DNA of 64,000 nucleotides from Streptomyces sp. CB02058 (GTDB taxonomy: Bacteria > Actinomycetota > Actinomycetes > Streptomycetales > Streptomycetaceae): assembly GCF_001905505.1 (NCBI RefSeq), contig NZ_LIPG01000007.1:434001-498000 (forward strand), read 5' to 3'. Positions within the stretch are counted from its first letter, which is position 1. Each line of letters starts with the position of its first letter. Positions 27,755 through 35,284 of the stretch are shown piece after piece. The notes under the pieces are model-generated. The model did no database searches, had not been told where the DNA came from, and saw only the letters and a list, made by a program, of their open reading frames with translations. Position numbers and translations under genes: made by a program.

Positions 27755-29929
27755 TCAGACCGCGTCCGCCAGGACCAGCGCGTGGATGCGGTCCGGGGCG
27801 CCCGGCCGGGCGTAGTACCAGCCCTGGGCGGTGTCGCAGCCGAGCTGCCTCAGCTGCTCGGCCTGGGCGCCGGTCTCCACTCCCTCCACCGTGACCGCGA
27901 GGTCCAGGCTGTGGGCGAGCGAGACGATGCCCTCGACGATCTTCAGGTCGACCGGGTCGGCCGGGTGGTGCTGCATGCCCTGGGTGAAAGAACGATCCAG
28001 CTTGAGCACGCTCACCGGCAGACGGCGCAGGTTCGCCAGGTTCGAGTAGCCGGTGCCGAAGTCGTCGAGCGCGATGTCGACGCCCATCTCGGCAAGCTGG
28101 CGCAACGGCTTCAGCAGATCGTCGTCGGCGCCGATCAGCGCGGACTCGGTGACCTCCAGGCAGAGCGCGCCCGGTTCCAGGCCGGAGCGCTCCAGCACGT
28201 CCACGGTCTCCGCGACCAGGTTCGGGTGGTGCAGCTGGGTCGGCGAGAGGTTGACGTTGATCCGCAGCGGGCCACCGTCGGTGTGACGCTCCTGCCAGAA
28301 GTTCGCCTGCCGTACGGACTCCTCCAGCACCCAGCGGCCGAGCGGCACGATCAGCCCGGTGTGCTCCGCGAGGGGGATGAACCGGTCGGGGCCCAGCACA
28401 CCGTGCTGCGGGTGGCACCAGCGCACCAGCGCCTCCGCTCCGTGCACGCTGCCGTCTCCGAGGTGCACGAGCGGCTGGTACTCGATGAAGAACTCGCCCC
28501 GGTCCAGCGCCGCGGGCAGCGCCGTGGTCAGCCCGTGGCGGGTGATGGCGCGGGCGTCGGCCTCGGCGTCGGCGAGGGCGAAGCGGTTCCCGCCCGCCGC
28601 CTTGGCCCGGTACATCGTGATGTCGGCGCTGCGCAGCACCTCGGCGGCGGTGCGCTCGCCCGAGGGCCCTTCGACGACGCCGACCGATCCGCGCACGGTC
28701 AGCTCCCGGCCGTCGAGGCGCACCGGGGTGGCGAGCGCCGAGAGGATGCGCCCGGCCAGTTCGTGGACCTCCTCCTGGGTGCCGGGCCCGGTCGTCAGGG
28801 CCACGAACTCGTCGCCGCCGAGCCGGGCGACCATCTCGCCGGGCGCGGTGGCGCAGCTCTGCAGGCGGTCGGCGACCTCCACCAGGAGCCTGTCCCCCGC
28901 CGCGTGGCCCAGGCTGTCGTTGATCGCCTTGAAGCCGTCCAGGTCGAGGTAGCAGAGCCCGAAGCGCATGCCGTCCCTCGGCGCGAGGGCCTTCTCCAGG
29001 CGCTCGAAGAACAGCGTCCTGTTGGGCAGGCCCGTGAGCGCGTCGTGGGTGGCCTCGTAGCGCAGCCGCAGGTTGAGCAGCCGCCGCTCGGTGGTGTCCT
29101 CCATGAGCGCCAGCTGGTACTCGGGACGGCCCTCCGAGTCCCGCAGCAGTGACACGGTGAGGTTGGTCCAGAGCACTGTTCCGTCGTTGCGGTAGTACGG
29201 CTTCTCGACGCTGTAGTGCTCGCGGTCGCCGCGTACCAGCTCGTCGTAGTACTTCCAGACGTTCGGTGAGTCCTCGGGGTGGACCCATTCGTTCACCTTG
29301 TGGCTGCGGACGTGGTGCTCCAGGCCGCCGAACATCCGGGTGAGGGTGTCGTTGATCTCCAGGATGTTGCCGTCGAGGTCGGCGATCCCGATGCCGATGG
29401 CGGCGTCCTTGAACACGGCACGGAAGCGCGCCTCGGTCGCGTGCAGCGCCTGCTCCGCGTTCGAACGGGCGGTCAGCGCCGAGCGGGCGATGGCCTCCTG
29501 CTCGGCGAGCGTGCGCTCGCGCAGTGCCTGGGTGAAGCCCCCGGCGAGCGAGTGCTGGATCCGCGCGCAGCGCGCCCTGCTGTCCTCGGTCGGCAGCTCC
29601 ACCGGTCCGTTGCCACCGCAGTAGAGCACCAGATAGGAGTCGACGACGCCGAGTGTGGAGCTCAGGGCGTCGGGATCGGTGCAGTGTGCCGCGACGAGCG
29701 CGGAGCCGACGCGGTGCGCGGGCGCCGCGTCGAAGACCCGGGCGTGCAGGATGGTGCTGAGTTCACGGGCCAGCGGGAGCAGATGCTCCTCGAACTCGGG
29801 GCGGGTCATGGAGGTGGCCGTGGAGGGGAAGATCGCCCGGCTCCAGATGGTGGCGAATCTCCGGAGCCGGCCCTCGGGGCCGTCGGGTTCCGCGTCCGGC
29901 GCGCCGGACGACTGGGCGGGAATGCTCAC
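27755..29929 (-). CDS. PAS-GGDEF-EAL cyclic di-GMP enzyme
   Basis: A 724-aa cytoplasmic protein. An uncharacterised N-terminal region (about 15-165) precedes a PAS domain (from ATEARFRAVFKDAAIGIGIADLDG), then GGDEF (about residues 310-470; intact RLGGDEF) and EAL (about 480-720; GAEALVRW, LEVTES, DDFGTG, LDRSF, EGVET). Diguanylate cyclase and phosphodiesterase residues both look intact. The allosteric RxxD I-site before GGDEF is replaced by A-P-G-E, so product inhibition may be absent. It starts with GTG overlapping the methyltransferase stop (GTGA). Confidence 0.9.
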   Translation of the reverse strand: MSIPAQSSGAPDAEPDGPEGRLRRFATIWSRAIFPSTATSMTRPEFEEHLLPLARELSTILHARVFDAAPAHRVGSALVAAHCTDPDALSSTLGVVDSYLVLYCGGNGPVELPTEDSRARCARIQHSLAGGFTQALRERTLAEQEAIARSALTARSNAEQALHATEARFRAVFKDAAIGIGIADLDGNILEINDTLTRMFGGLEHHVRSHKVNEWVHPEDSPNVWKYYDELVRGDREHYSVEKPYYRNDGTVLWTNLTVSLLRDSEGRPEYQLALMEDTTERRLLNLRLRYEATHDALTGLPNRTLFFERLEKALAPRDGMRFGLCYLDLDGFKAINDSLGHAAGDRLLVEVADRLQSCATAPGEMVARLGGDEFVALTTGPGTQEEVHELAGRILSALATPVRLDGRELTVRGSVGVVEGPSGERTAAEVLRSADITMYRAKAAGGNRFALADAEADARAITRHGLTTALPAALDRGEFFIEYQPLVHLGDGSVHGAEALVRWCHPQHGVLGPDRFIPLAEHTGLIVPLGRWVLEESVRQANFWQERHTDGGPLRINVNLSPTQLHHPNLVAETVDVLERSGLEPGALCLEVTESALIGADDDLLKPLRQLAEMGVDIALDDFGTGYSNLANLRRLPVSVLKLDRSFTQGMQHHPADPVDLKIVEGIVSLAHSLDLAVTVEGVETGAQAEQLRQLGCDTAQGWYYARPGAPDRIHALVLADAV

Positions 29930-30744
29930 GCCGTGCGCCCAACCCCGGCGAAGCCCGAGTAGGTGAAGGGGTCCTCCTGCGCGAGTGTCTCCGGCGACTC
30001 GGGACGCCACTCGGGCATCGCGACGAGGCCGGGCTCGACCATCTCGTACCCCTCGAAGAAGCGGCTGATCTCCGCGCGCGAACGCATGATCAGCGGACTG
30101 CGGATGTCGCGGTAGACGCCGACCGTCCCGCCCGCCTCCTCCTGGGGAAGCGGAATGCCCTCGTACGAGGCGTGGGTCAGGATCAGCAGGCTGCCGGGGG
30201 CCAGCGCCTCGCGGAGCTCGGTGACCGCCCCGTACGGATCGTCCGCGTCCTCGAGGAAGTGGAGCACCGCCACCAGGAGCAGCGCCACCGGCTTGTCCAG
30301 ATCGAGGAGGCCCGTGATCTCGGGGTGGTCCAGGATCTCGCGCGGCTTGCGGAGGTCGGCGGCGGCGATGACGGCCCGTTCGTTGCCTTCGAGGACCGCC
30401 TGACTGTGTGCGACCGCGACCGGGTCGTGGTCGACGTAGGCGATCCTCGCCTCCGGATCGGCCGCCTGGGCGACTTCGTGGACATTGCCGAAGGTCGGTA
30501 TGCCGGAGCCTATGTCCAGGAACTGATTGACGCCCGAAGTGGTGGCGTACTGCACCGCCCGCCGCATAAAGGCCCGATTGGCCTGCATGACCTTCGGCAG
30601 GCCCGGCATGAACTCCATGGCCTTGCGGGCCGCTTCCCGGTCCACCTCGAAATTGTGCGATCCGCCCAGATAGAAGTCATACATACGAGACACGCTCGGC
30701 ATCGAGATGTCGATGCCCTTCGGTGCCCAGGCGGGACGCTCCAT
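29926..30744 (-). CDS. SAM-dependent methyltransferase, DUF574 family
   Basis: A 272-aa protein of the actinobacterial S-adenosyl methyltransferase family (PF04672). Visible are the family start (ISMPSVSRMYDFYLGGSHNFEVDR), the SAM loop FLDIGSGIP and VDHDPVAVAH for the ribose. Streptomyces encode many paralogues, mostly without known substrate. ATG 30744 follows a GGAG site at 6 bases. It is the first gene of a two-gene unit with the cyclic di-GMP enzyme, coupled by a GTGA overlap. Confidence 0.88.
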   Translation of the reverse strand: MERPAWAPKGIDISMPSVSRMYDFYLGGSHNFEVDREAARKAMEFMPGLPKVMQANRAFMRRAVQYATTSGVNQFLDIGSGIPTFGNVHEVAQAADPEARIAYVDHDPVAVAHSQAVLEGNERAVIAAADLRKPREILDHPEITGLLDLDKPVALLLVAVLHFLEDADDPYGAVTELREALAPGSLLILTHASYEGIPLPQEEAGGTVGVYRDIRSPLIMRSRAEISRFFEGYEMVEPGLVAMPEWRPESPETLAQEDPFTYSGFAGVGRTA

Positions 30745-30786
30745 CGATGTCTCCAACAAGTCGCCACGGCGGTCCGGCCATGTTCA

Positions 30787-30802
30787 TGGTCAGTGTTGAC
30801 CA
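30787..30802. promoter_or_regulatory. 16-base inverted repeat upstream of the methyltransferase/c-di-GMP operon
   Basis: TGGTCA-GTGT-TGACCA, perfect 6-bp arms, 43 bases before the methyltransferase start. A possible operator for the two-gene unit. The rest of 30745-30947 holds an A/T-richer stretch (30835-30870) and nothing else I recognise. Confidence 0.35.
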
Positions 30803-30947
30803 GAGGCTACTGATCGACCGCCAGGAGAGCGAGTGGAAACGGAAATTAGAGATCCGTTATTGGTCACACACCGGAGGCATGCGCGGCAGGTCCGTCGCTG
30901 CGTGTGAACATGCGGCGACGGACCGGTACCGCGGGCGTTTCCCGGCT

Positions 30948-31901
30948 CTACTTGGAGGCTCCGGCAAGCTTCGCGTCGGGTGTGACCGCGTACCATGTCC
31001 CCCCGACGCCTTGGCCGTTGGTGTCTCCCGGCCGCGTGTCGCCGGAGAAGGTGTAGAGGGGCCAGCAGTCGAGCGACTGCTGCTTGATCCCGTCGGGCCG
31101 GCTGAAGGTGACAAATCCCTTCGTGGTGACGCCCTCGACGTCATTCTTCTGCACGGGGCTGACGACGGGCCACTTCTTGAGACAGTCTCCCGTGCACGCC
31201 GACTTCATCGGCCAGGCCGAGTCCTTCTTGAAGCGGTAAACCGTCATGCCGCGCTTGTCGACGACGATGTCTCCGAGTTCCGGATCCTTGCGGACCGAAA
31301 GTCCGGCGGCTTCGGCCTGCTCACCGCCCGAGGGCTCGTCCGCGTTCACCGCGGCTTTCTTTCCGTCCGGAGCGGCGGCGAACCATGTCCCGCCGACGCC
31401 CTGCCCCTTGGCCTCACCCGGTTCGGTGTCCTGGGCATAGCGGTAGACAGGCCAGCCACCGACGGTCAGCTGTTCCGTGCCGTCGTCCCTGGTCACCTTG
31501 GAGAGCAGGGAGGCGTCGGTCCCCGCGGCGGCCTTCGCGTTCCCCGCGGACACCACGGGCCAGGTCTTCGCGCAGTCGCCCTCGCAATTCGACGCGGGTG
31601 GGTCCGCGGTGTCCTTGTCGAAGCGGTAGAGCGTGAAGCCCTCGCCGTCGGTGAGCACCTTGCCCAGCTCCTTGCTGTCCCACACCGCGAGCTGTCCGGC
31701 CTCCTTCGGGGCGGTGCTCGCACCGGATCCGTAGGCACCGTCCGAGCCGTAACCGCTGTCGGCCGGCTGCTGCGCGGGGGCCGCGTTGCCCACGGCCTGG
31801 CCGTTGGGGGACGCGCTGCCCTTCTCCTGACCGCACGCCGTCGTCAGTGCCACCAGGGCCAGCGCCGTCACCGCGAGCGAGGCGTTGCGCCAGGTATTCA
31901 T
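30948..31901 (-). CDS. SCO0930-family repeat lipoprotein
   Basis: A 317-aa exported lipoprotein: signal LAVTALALVALTTAC with the lipidated Cys near residue 23. The mature protein carries several copies of the secreted-repeat/lipoprotein_15 motif, an L-Y-R-F strand followed by C-x-G-x-C and W-P-V-V (for example FTLYRFDKDT...CEGDCAKTWPVV and MTVYRFKKDS...CTGDCLKKWPVV). Each half ends in a near-identical GQGVGGTW segment, so the protein is an internal duplication. Paired Cys suggest disulfide-stabilised extracytoplasmic units. Function unknown; some relatives are proposed in redox or surface roles. GGGAG precedes the ATG. Confidence 0.87.
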   Translation of the reverse strand: MNTWRNASLAVTALALVALTTACGQEKGSASPNGQAVGNAAPAQQPADSGYGSDGAYGSGASTAPKEAGQLAVWDSKELGKVLTDGEGFTLYRFDKDTADPPASNCEGDCAKTWPVVSAGNAKAAAGTDASLLSKVTRDDGTEQLTVGGWPVYRYAQDTEPGEAKGQGVGGTWFAAAPDGKKAAVNADEPSGGEQAEAAGLSVRKDPELGDIVVDKRGMTVYRFKKDSAWPMKSACTGDCLKKWPVVSPVQKNDVEGVTTKGFVTFSRPDGIKQQSLDCWPLYTFSGDTRPGDTNGQGVGGTWYAVTPDAKLAGASK

Positions 31902-31995
31902 GTCGACTCCCGTCGTCCTGCTGCCGTTCGTGACGCGGGCCCGCGTCGCTGTCGGCCCTAGGTACGGGCGGCATGGGTCCGGATGTTCAACATGA

Positions 31996-32013
31996 CGCCG
32001 AAAAGTTTCGGCG
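31996..32013. promoter_or_regulatory. 18-base perfect inverted repeat in divergent promoter region
   Basis: CGCCGAAA-AG-TTTCGGCG, 8-bp arms, lying between the divergent repeat-lipoprotein (94 bases away) and polyproline-protein (81 bases away) starts. It is positioned to regulate both. Confidence 0.4.
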
Positions 32014-32094
32014 GGCGCAAACGCGAATCGCCCGATGTCCCCACCATCAGGGGAATCAGCTCCGCCGTCCGCGTGTCCGGCGGCCGGGGGGAAC

Positions 32095-32625
32095 ATGCTC
32101 CCCGGCGTGTACGGATCACGCATCTGGCGGCTGACGGCCGCCACCCTGCTCCTGCTGCTCGCCGTCCCTCTTCCGGCGGCGGGCGGTGACGACTGCGCGG
32201 TCGCCTCCATCGGGCAGGGGGACGGCGGCTCGTCCATCGCCGTGGCGGGCGAGGGGCGGTGCGGTGCGGTCATCGCCGAGCCCGAACCGGAGCCGGAGCC
32301 GCCACCACCTCCTCCGCCCCCGCCGCCTCCACCACCCCCGCCTCCTCCACCGCCTCCCCCGCCACCGCCTCCGCCCCCTCCGCCGCCCTCCATCCCGCCT
32401 CCTCCTCCGCCGCCCGCCCCCGCACCACCCGAACCGAAGCCCTCGCCGACGCGGACCACGGCGCGTCCCACTCCACCCGCCCCGTCACCCGTGGCGCTCC
32501 CGGCCTATCGGAAGCCGCCCCGCAAGGCACCCCGGTCGGGACCGTCCCTGGTCTCGCTCACCCTTCTGATCACCGCGCCCGCCGTGTTCGCCGTGGCCGT
32601 GCTGCGACCCCGCTCCTCCCGCTGA
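32095..32625 (+). CDS. secreted/membrane-anchored polyproline protein
   Basis: A 176-aa protein. It has a signal sequence (RLTAATLLLLLAVPLPAAGG), a short polar domain with two Cys, then about 30 consecutive prolines (codons 32302-32391) after alternating E-P, then a shorter Pro run and a Thr/Pro linker, and a C-terminal hydrophobic helix with a basic tail (LITAPAVFAVAVLRPRSSR). The layout suggests a rigid polyproline stalk spanning the cell wall from a membrane anchor. The Pro run should need EF-P for translation. ATG 32095 has GGGGG 3 bases upstream. It is followed after 16 bases by the DUF4239 gene. No catalytic motif is visible. Confidence 0.72.
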   Translation: MLPGVYGSRIWRLTAATLLLLLAVPLPAAGGDDCAVASIGQGDGGSSIAVAGEGRCGAVIAEPEPEPEPPPPPPPPPPPPPPPPPPPPPPPPPPPPPPSIPPPPPPPAPAPPEPKPSPTRTTARPTPPAPSPVALPAYRKPPRKAPRSGPSLVSLTLLITAPAVFAVAVLRPRSSR

Positions 32626-32641
32626 CCCATGAAGGGAACCC

Positions 32642-33409
32642 ATGTCCGAATGGCTTGTACTCACCATTGCCATGGCGTCGGCATGCGCCGTCGTCCTGAC
32701 GATCGCCGTCCTCAGCAACCGCCGGATCGCAGAGGACGACGATCCCTCCGAGACACCCGACGTCATCGAGTACATGACGATGATGATCGGCGTGGTGTAC
32801 GCGATCGTGCTCGGCCTGGCCATCGCGGGCGTCTGGGAGGGGCGCAGCGCAGCCCAGGAGTCCGTACGCCTGGAGGCGCAGGCACTGCACGAGGTGAGCG
32901 CGCGGTCGGCCGTCTATCCCGTCGAGGTCCGCGACCGGATCCGCGCTGACGTCGACGCGTACGTGGCCCATGTCGTGGGCGACGAGTGGAGGTCGATGAC
33001 GGACCACGGCAGCCTCACCGAGGAGGGCACCAGACTGCTCGACAAGGTGCGGGCCGACGTCACGCAGTACGTACCGAAGACGGACCACGAGGGGCAGGCC
33101 TATCAGCCGCTGGTGGACCAGGTGGCCGCCGTCGACGACGCACGCGGGTCACGCGGGCAGAACGCGGGCGCGACGATGCCCGGGGTGGTCTGGTTCGGAC
33201 TGATCACGGGCGCCGTGGTCACGGTCGGGCTGATCTTCACGCTCCAGATCCGCAGAACGTTCCGCGAACTGCTGCTGGCGGGCCTCTTCAGCGTGCTGAT
33301 CGCGTTCCTGCTCTTCCTGATCTGGGACTTCGACGCTCCTTTCGGCCGGGGCATCTCGGCGACGACGGCCCCGTTCGTCGATCTGTTCCCGCACGCCACA
33401 GGGGGGTAG
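32642..33409 (+). CDS. DUF4239 (bestrophin-like) membrane protein
   Basis: A 255-aa integral membrane protein with two N-terminal helices (WLVLTIAMASACAVVLTIAV; MMIGVVYAIVLGLAIAGVW), a long cytoplasmic or external helical domain (85-180), and two C-terminal helices (WFGLITGAVVTVGLIF; LLLAGLFSVLIAFLLFLIW). This is the DUF4239 pattern; bestrophin-like channel activity is a family-level suggestion only. AAGGGAA lies before ATG 32642. It follows the polyproline gene by 16 bases, likely the same transcript, and ends at a strong hairpin. Confidence 0.82.
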   Translation: MSEWLVLTIAMASACAVVLTIAVLSNRRIAEDDDPSETPDVIEYMTMMIGVVYAIVLGLAIAGVWEGRSAAQESVRLEAQALHEVSARSAVYPVEVRDRIRADVDAYVAHVVGDEWRSMTDHGSLTEEGTRLLDKVRADVTQYVPKTDHEGQAYQPLVDQVAAVDDARGSRGQNAGATMPGVVWFGLITGAVVTVGLIFTLQIRRTFRELLLAGLFSVLIAFLLFLIWDFDAPFGRGISATTAPFVDLFPHATGG

Positions 33410-33436
33410 GGGGCACGGCCACGGCCCCCTGCCTCT

Positions 33437-33462
33437 CCCCCGGCCGGTGCGCCGGCCGGGGG
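33437..33462 (+). terminator. terminator after the DUF4239 gene
   Basis: A perfect 11-bp stem (CCCCCGGCCGG / CCGGCCGGGGG) with a TGCG loop, 28 bases after the stop. Confidence 0.85.
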
Positions 33463-33598
33463 ACATGGCTGCCCCATTCGCCTGACCCCGATCGCGGGTG
33501 ATATGCGGCACTTCTAGCGTTTCGGTCATCGAGGTGCATGTCCTACCCCTAGCGGAAATCCGTTCCGCGGCTGCTCCTCGGGACCCGGAGGATTCACC

Positions 33599-34147
33599 AT
33601 GCGCGCGATACGTGTCGCACCCGTCGCCCTGCTGGGCGCCACCGCCTGCCTTCTGATGGCCCCCACCGCATCGGCCCTCGCGCCCGACGGCGGCACGTCC
33701 ACCTCGTTCACGCCGACCATCACCCCGTCGACGGTCGCCCCGGGAGGACAGGTCACCCTCGGCGCCGTGGGGTGCACCACCGACGCGACCGCGTTCTCGG
33801 GCGTGTTCGACACCACCACCATCCCGAGCGGCAGGTCGGCCACGGCCACCGTCGACTCGGACGCCCGACGGGGTGCCGTCTACGAGGTCACCTTCCGCTG
33901 CGGCACCACCACCCGGTCGGCGAACCTGACCATCACCAGCGCTGCCACCAGTTCGCCCACGGCCACTCCCACCACCGCGCCCACCACCAGCTCCACGGCT
34001 TCCCCCAGCGGTGTGCTGGGTGGCCTCGGCGGCAGCGTGGACACCATGGACCCCGCGGAGATCGCGGCGGGTTCAGCACTCGTGACGGTCGCGGCGGCCG
34101 GAGCCTTCTACGCCCTGCGCAAGAGGCGCACCAGCCGTCAGCACTGA
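33599..34147 (+). CDS. secreted Ig-like surface protein with C-terminal anchor (paralogue A)
   Basis: A 182-aa exported protein: signal peptide (VALLGATACLLMAPTASA), one beta-rich domain with a Cys pair (VGC...FRC), a Thr/Ser/Pro linker, then GGLGGS, a hydrophobic helix (SALVTVAAAGAFYAL) and a basic tail (RKRR). It is a paralogue of the gene at 34248-34961: both have the V-x-P-S-x-V...G pattern and matched Cys, and their last 45 residues align without gaps. No LPxTG motif is present. GGAGG precedes ATG 33599. It converges with its paralogue on a shared terminator. Likely cell-wall or membrane anchored; function unknown. Confidence 0.72.
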   Translation: MRAIRVAPVALLGATACLLMAPTASALAPDGGTSTSFTPTITPSTVAPGGQVTLGAVGCTTDATAFSGVFDTTTIPSGRSATATVDSDARRGAVYEVTFRCGTTTRSANLTITSAATSSPTATPTTAPTTSSTASPSGVLGGLGGSVDTMDPAEIAAGSALVTVAAAGAFYALRKRRTSRQH

Positions 34148-34177
34148 GAACCGGCCACCACGTTCCGGCACACGGCA

Positions 34178-34214
34178 GTCGCCCCGGGTCCTGATCCACA
34201 GGACTCGGGGCGAC
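34178..34214. terminator. bidirectional terminator between paralogous surface-protein genes
   Basis: A 16-bp stem with one G-T pair (left arm GTCGCCCCGGGTCCTG, right arm CAGGACTCGGGGCGAC) and a 5-base loop, in the 100-base convergent gap. It can stop both transcripts. Confidence 0.85.
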
Positions 34215-34247
34215 GGGCGTATCGGGCCGGACGGGAGGCTGGACGCG

Positions 34248-34961
34248 TCAGATCGCCGCATTGCTCATCCGGCGACGGACGATGAAGACGGCGCCACCGA
34301 CAGCAGCGGCTGCGACGAGGCCGCCACCGACCTGCATCTCGACGGAGCTGGGGCCCATCGAACCGCCGAGGCCGCCCTGCGCGCCGCGGGAGGGGAGCAC
34401 GGTGAAGCGGGCCGTGGCGACCGGGTCGCCGTTGCCACCGTTGCCACCCTGACCACCGTTGCCGCCCTGGCCACCCTGGCCGCCACCGTTGCCACCCTGG
34501 CCGCCGTTGCCACCCTGGCCGCCGTTACCGCCCTGGCCGCCCTGGCCCCGGTCGCCGCCGTTGCCGCCCTGACCGCGGTCGCCGCCGTTGCCGCCCTGGC
34601 CGCCGTCACCGCCGTTGCCGCCACCGAAGTTGTTGTCGCTGTCGTTGCACCGCACGGACAGGCTGTACTGCCCGGGCGTCGCGTCGTCCCTGATGTGCGC
34701 CGTGGCGTAGCCGACCCGGCCCGGCGAGAGGTTCACCGTCGGGAAGGCGTTCGACCACACCTTGCCGCCGGAGCGGCCGCAGCCCTCTGCGCTGACCTGC
34801 ATCGTGGCGCCCTGGTGGACCGAGGACGGGTTGACGGTGACATTCGTCGGTACGTTGCTCGGGTTGCTGCCCGGGCCGCCACCGGCGACCGCGAGCGGCG
34901 CAGCGAGGCCGACCGCCGCGAACGCGGTCGCGGTCACCGCGAGAGTGCGTGAAGCACGCAT
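34248..34961 (-). CDS. secreted Ig-like surface protein with Gly-rich repeats and C-terminal anchor (paralogue B)
   Basis: A 237-aa exported protein: signal (AVTATAFAAVGLAAPLAVAGG), an Ig-like domain with Cys pair (EGC...VRC) like paralogue A, then about 65 residues of G-G-N-G-G-Q/D-G repeats, a short strand, GGLGGS, a hydrophobic helix (GGGLVAAAAVGGAVFIV) and basic tail (RRRMSNAAI). The Gly repeat replaces the Thr/Pro linker of paralogue A and probably acts as a flexible spacer. GGAGG precedes ATG 34961. Divergent from the class F sortase gene across 323 bases, so it is a candidate substrate. Confidence 0.72.
   Translation of the reverse strand: MRASRTLAVTATAFAAVGLAAPLAVAGGGPGSNPSNVPTNVTVNPSSVHQGATMQVSAEGCGRSGGKVWSNAFPTVNLSPGRVGYATAHIRDDATPGQYSLSVRCNDSDNNFGGGNGGDGGQGGNGGDRGQGGNGGDRGQGGQGGNGGQGGNGGQGGNGGGQGGQGGNGGQGGNGGNGDPVATARFTVLPSRGAQGGLGGSMGPSSVEMQVGGGLVAAAAVGGAVFIVRRRMSNAAI
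34430..34625. repeat. tandem GC-rich minisatellite encoding Gly-Gly-Asn-Gly-Gly-Gln units
   Basis: A run of 9-base variants (CCGTTGCCA, CCCTGGCCG, CCCTGACCG and relatives) on the plus strand, in frame with the minus-strand gene. Unit number is prone to change by slippage and to assembly error. Interruptions by Asp-Arg codons give two longer matching sub-blocks. Confidence 0.75.
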
Positions 34962-35284
34962 CGTTGAACCTCCAGCGGGAAGCGCCCCGGAGTCCTGTTC
35001 CCCGGGATCATTCGACGAGTACGCATCCCATGACGAACCCTCACCAGATATGCCGATTGTCGCACTTCGACACTGCTCCACCCCGGTGAGCCGACACGCC
35101 GTCAGGCGATACACGGATCTGACGGACCCGCAGGTCACGGACCGTCAGAACTTTTATCCGCTCATTACTCCGAAGAGAACTCGGCGCCCTCGGCGCCCGG
35201 TCGGCCGCCACCCGTTCGCTCTTCCCTGATCGCCGCCGCCCGGAGCCGCGCCTAGCGTGGCGATGTCGCGACGAAGGGAGAACC
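34962..35284. other. 323-base divergent regulatory region between paralogue B and sortase
   Basis: It holds the promoters of both genes. Visible structures: TGTCG-N5-CGACA at 35058-35072; TCTGACGG...CCGTCAGA (8-bp arms, 16 apart) at 35118-35149, followed by CTTTTATCC; TAGCGT at 35253-35258 (a likely -10 box for the sortase) and AAGGGAG before ATG 35285. No ORF with coding character is seen. Confidence 0.5.

Noticed and set aside
33553..33569. GCGGAA-ATCCG-TTCCGC repeat before the Ig-like paralogue A
   Set aside because: Short arms and a position inside a likely 5' untranslated region; could be a weak RNA hairpin but nothing supports a function.
34430..34625. Repeat region as a CRISPR-like array
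   Set aside because: Units are contiguous, in frame, 9 bases long and without unique spacers; it codes for Gly-rich residues.
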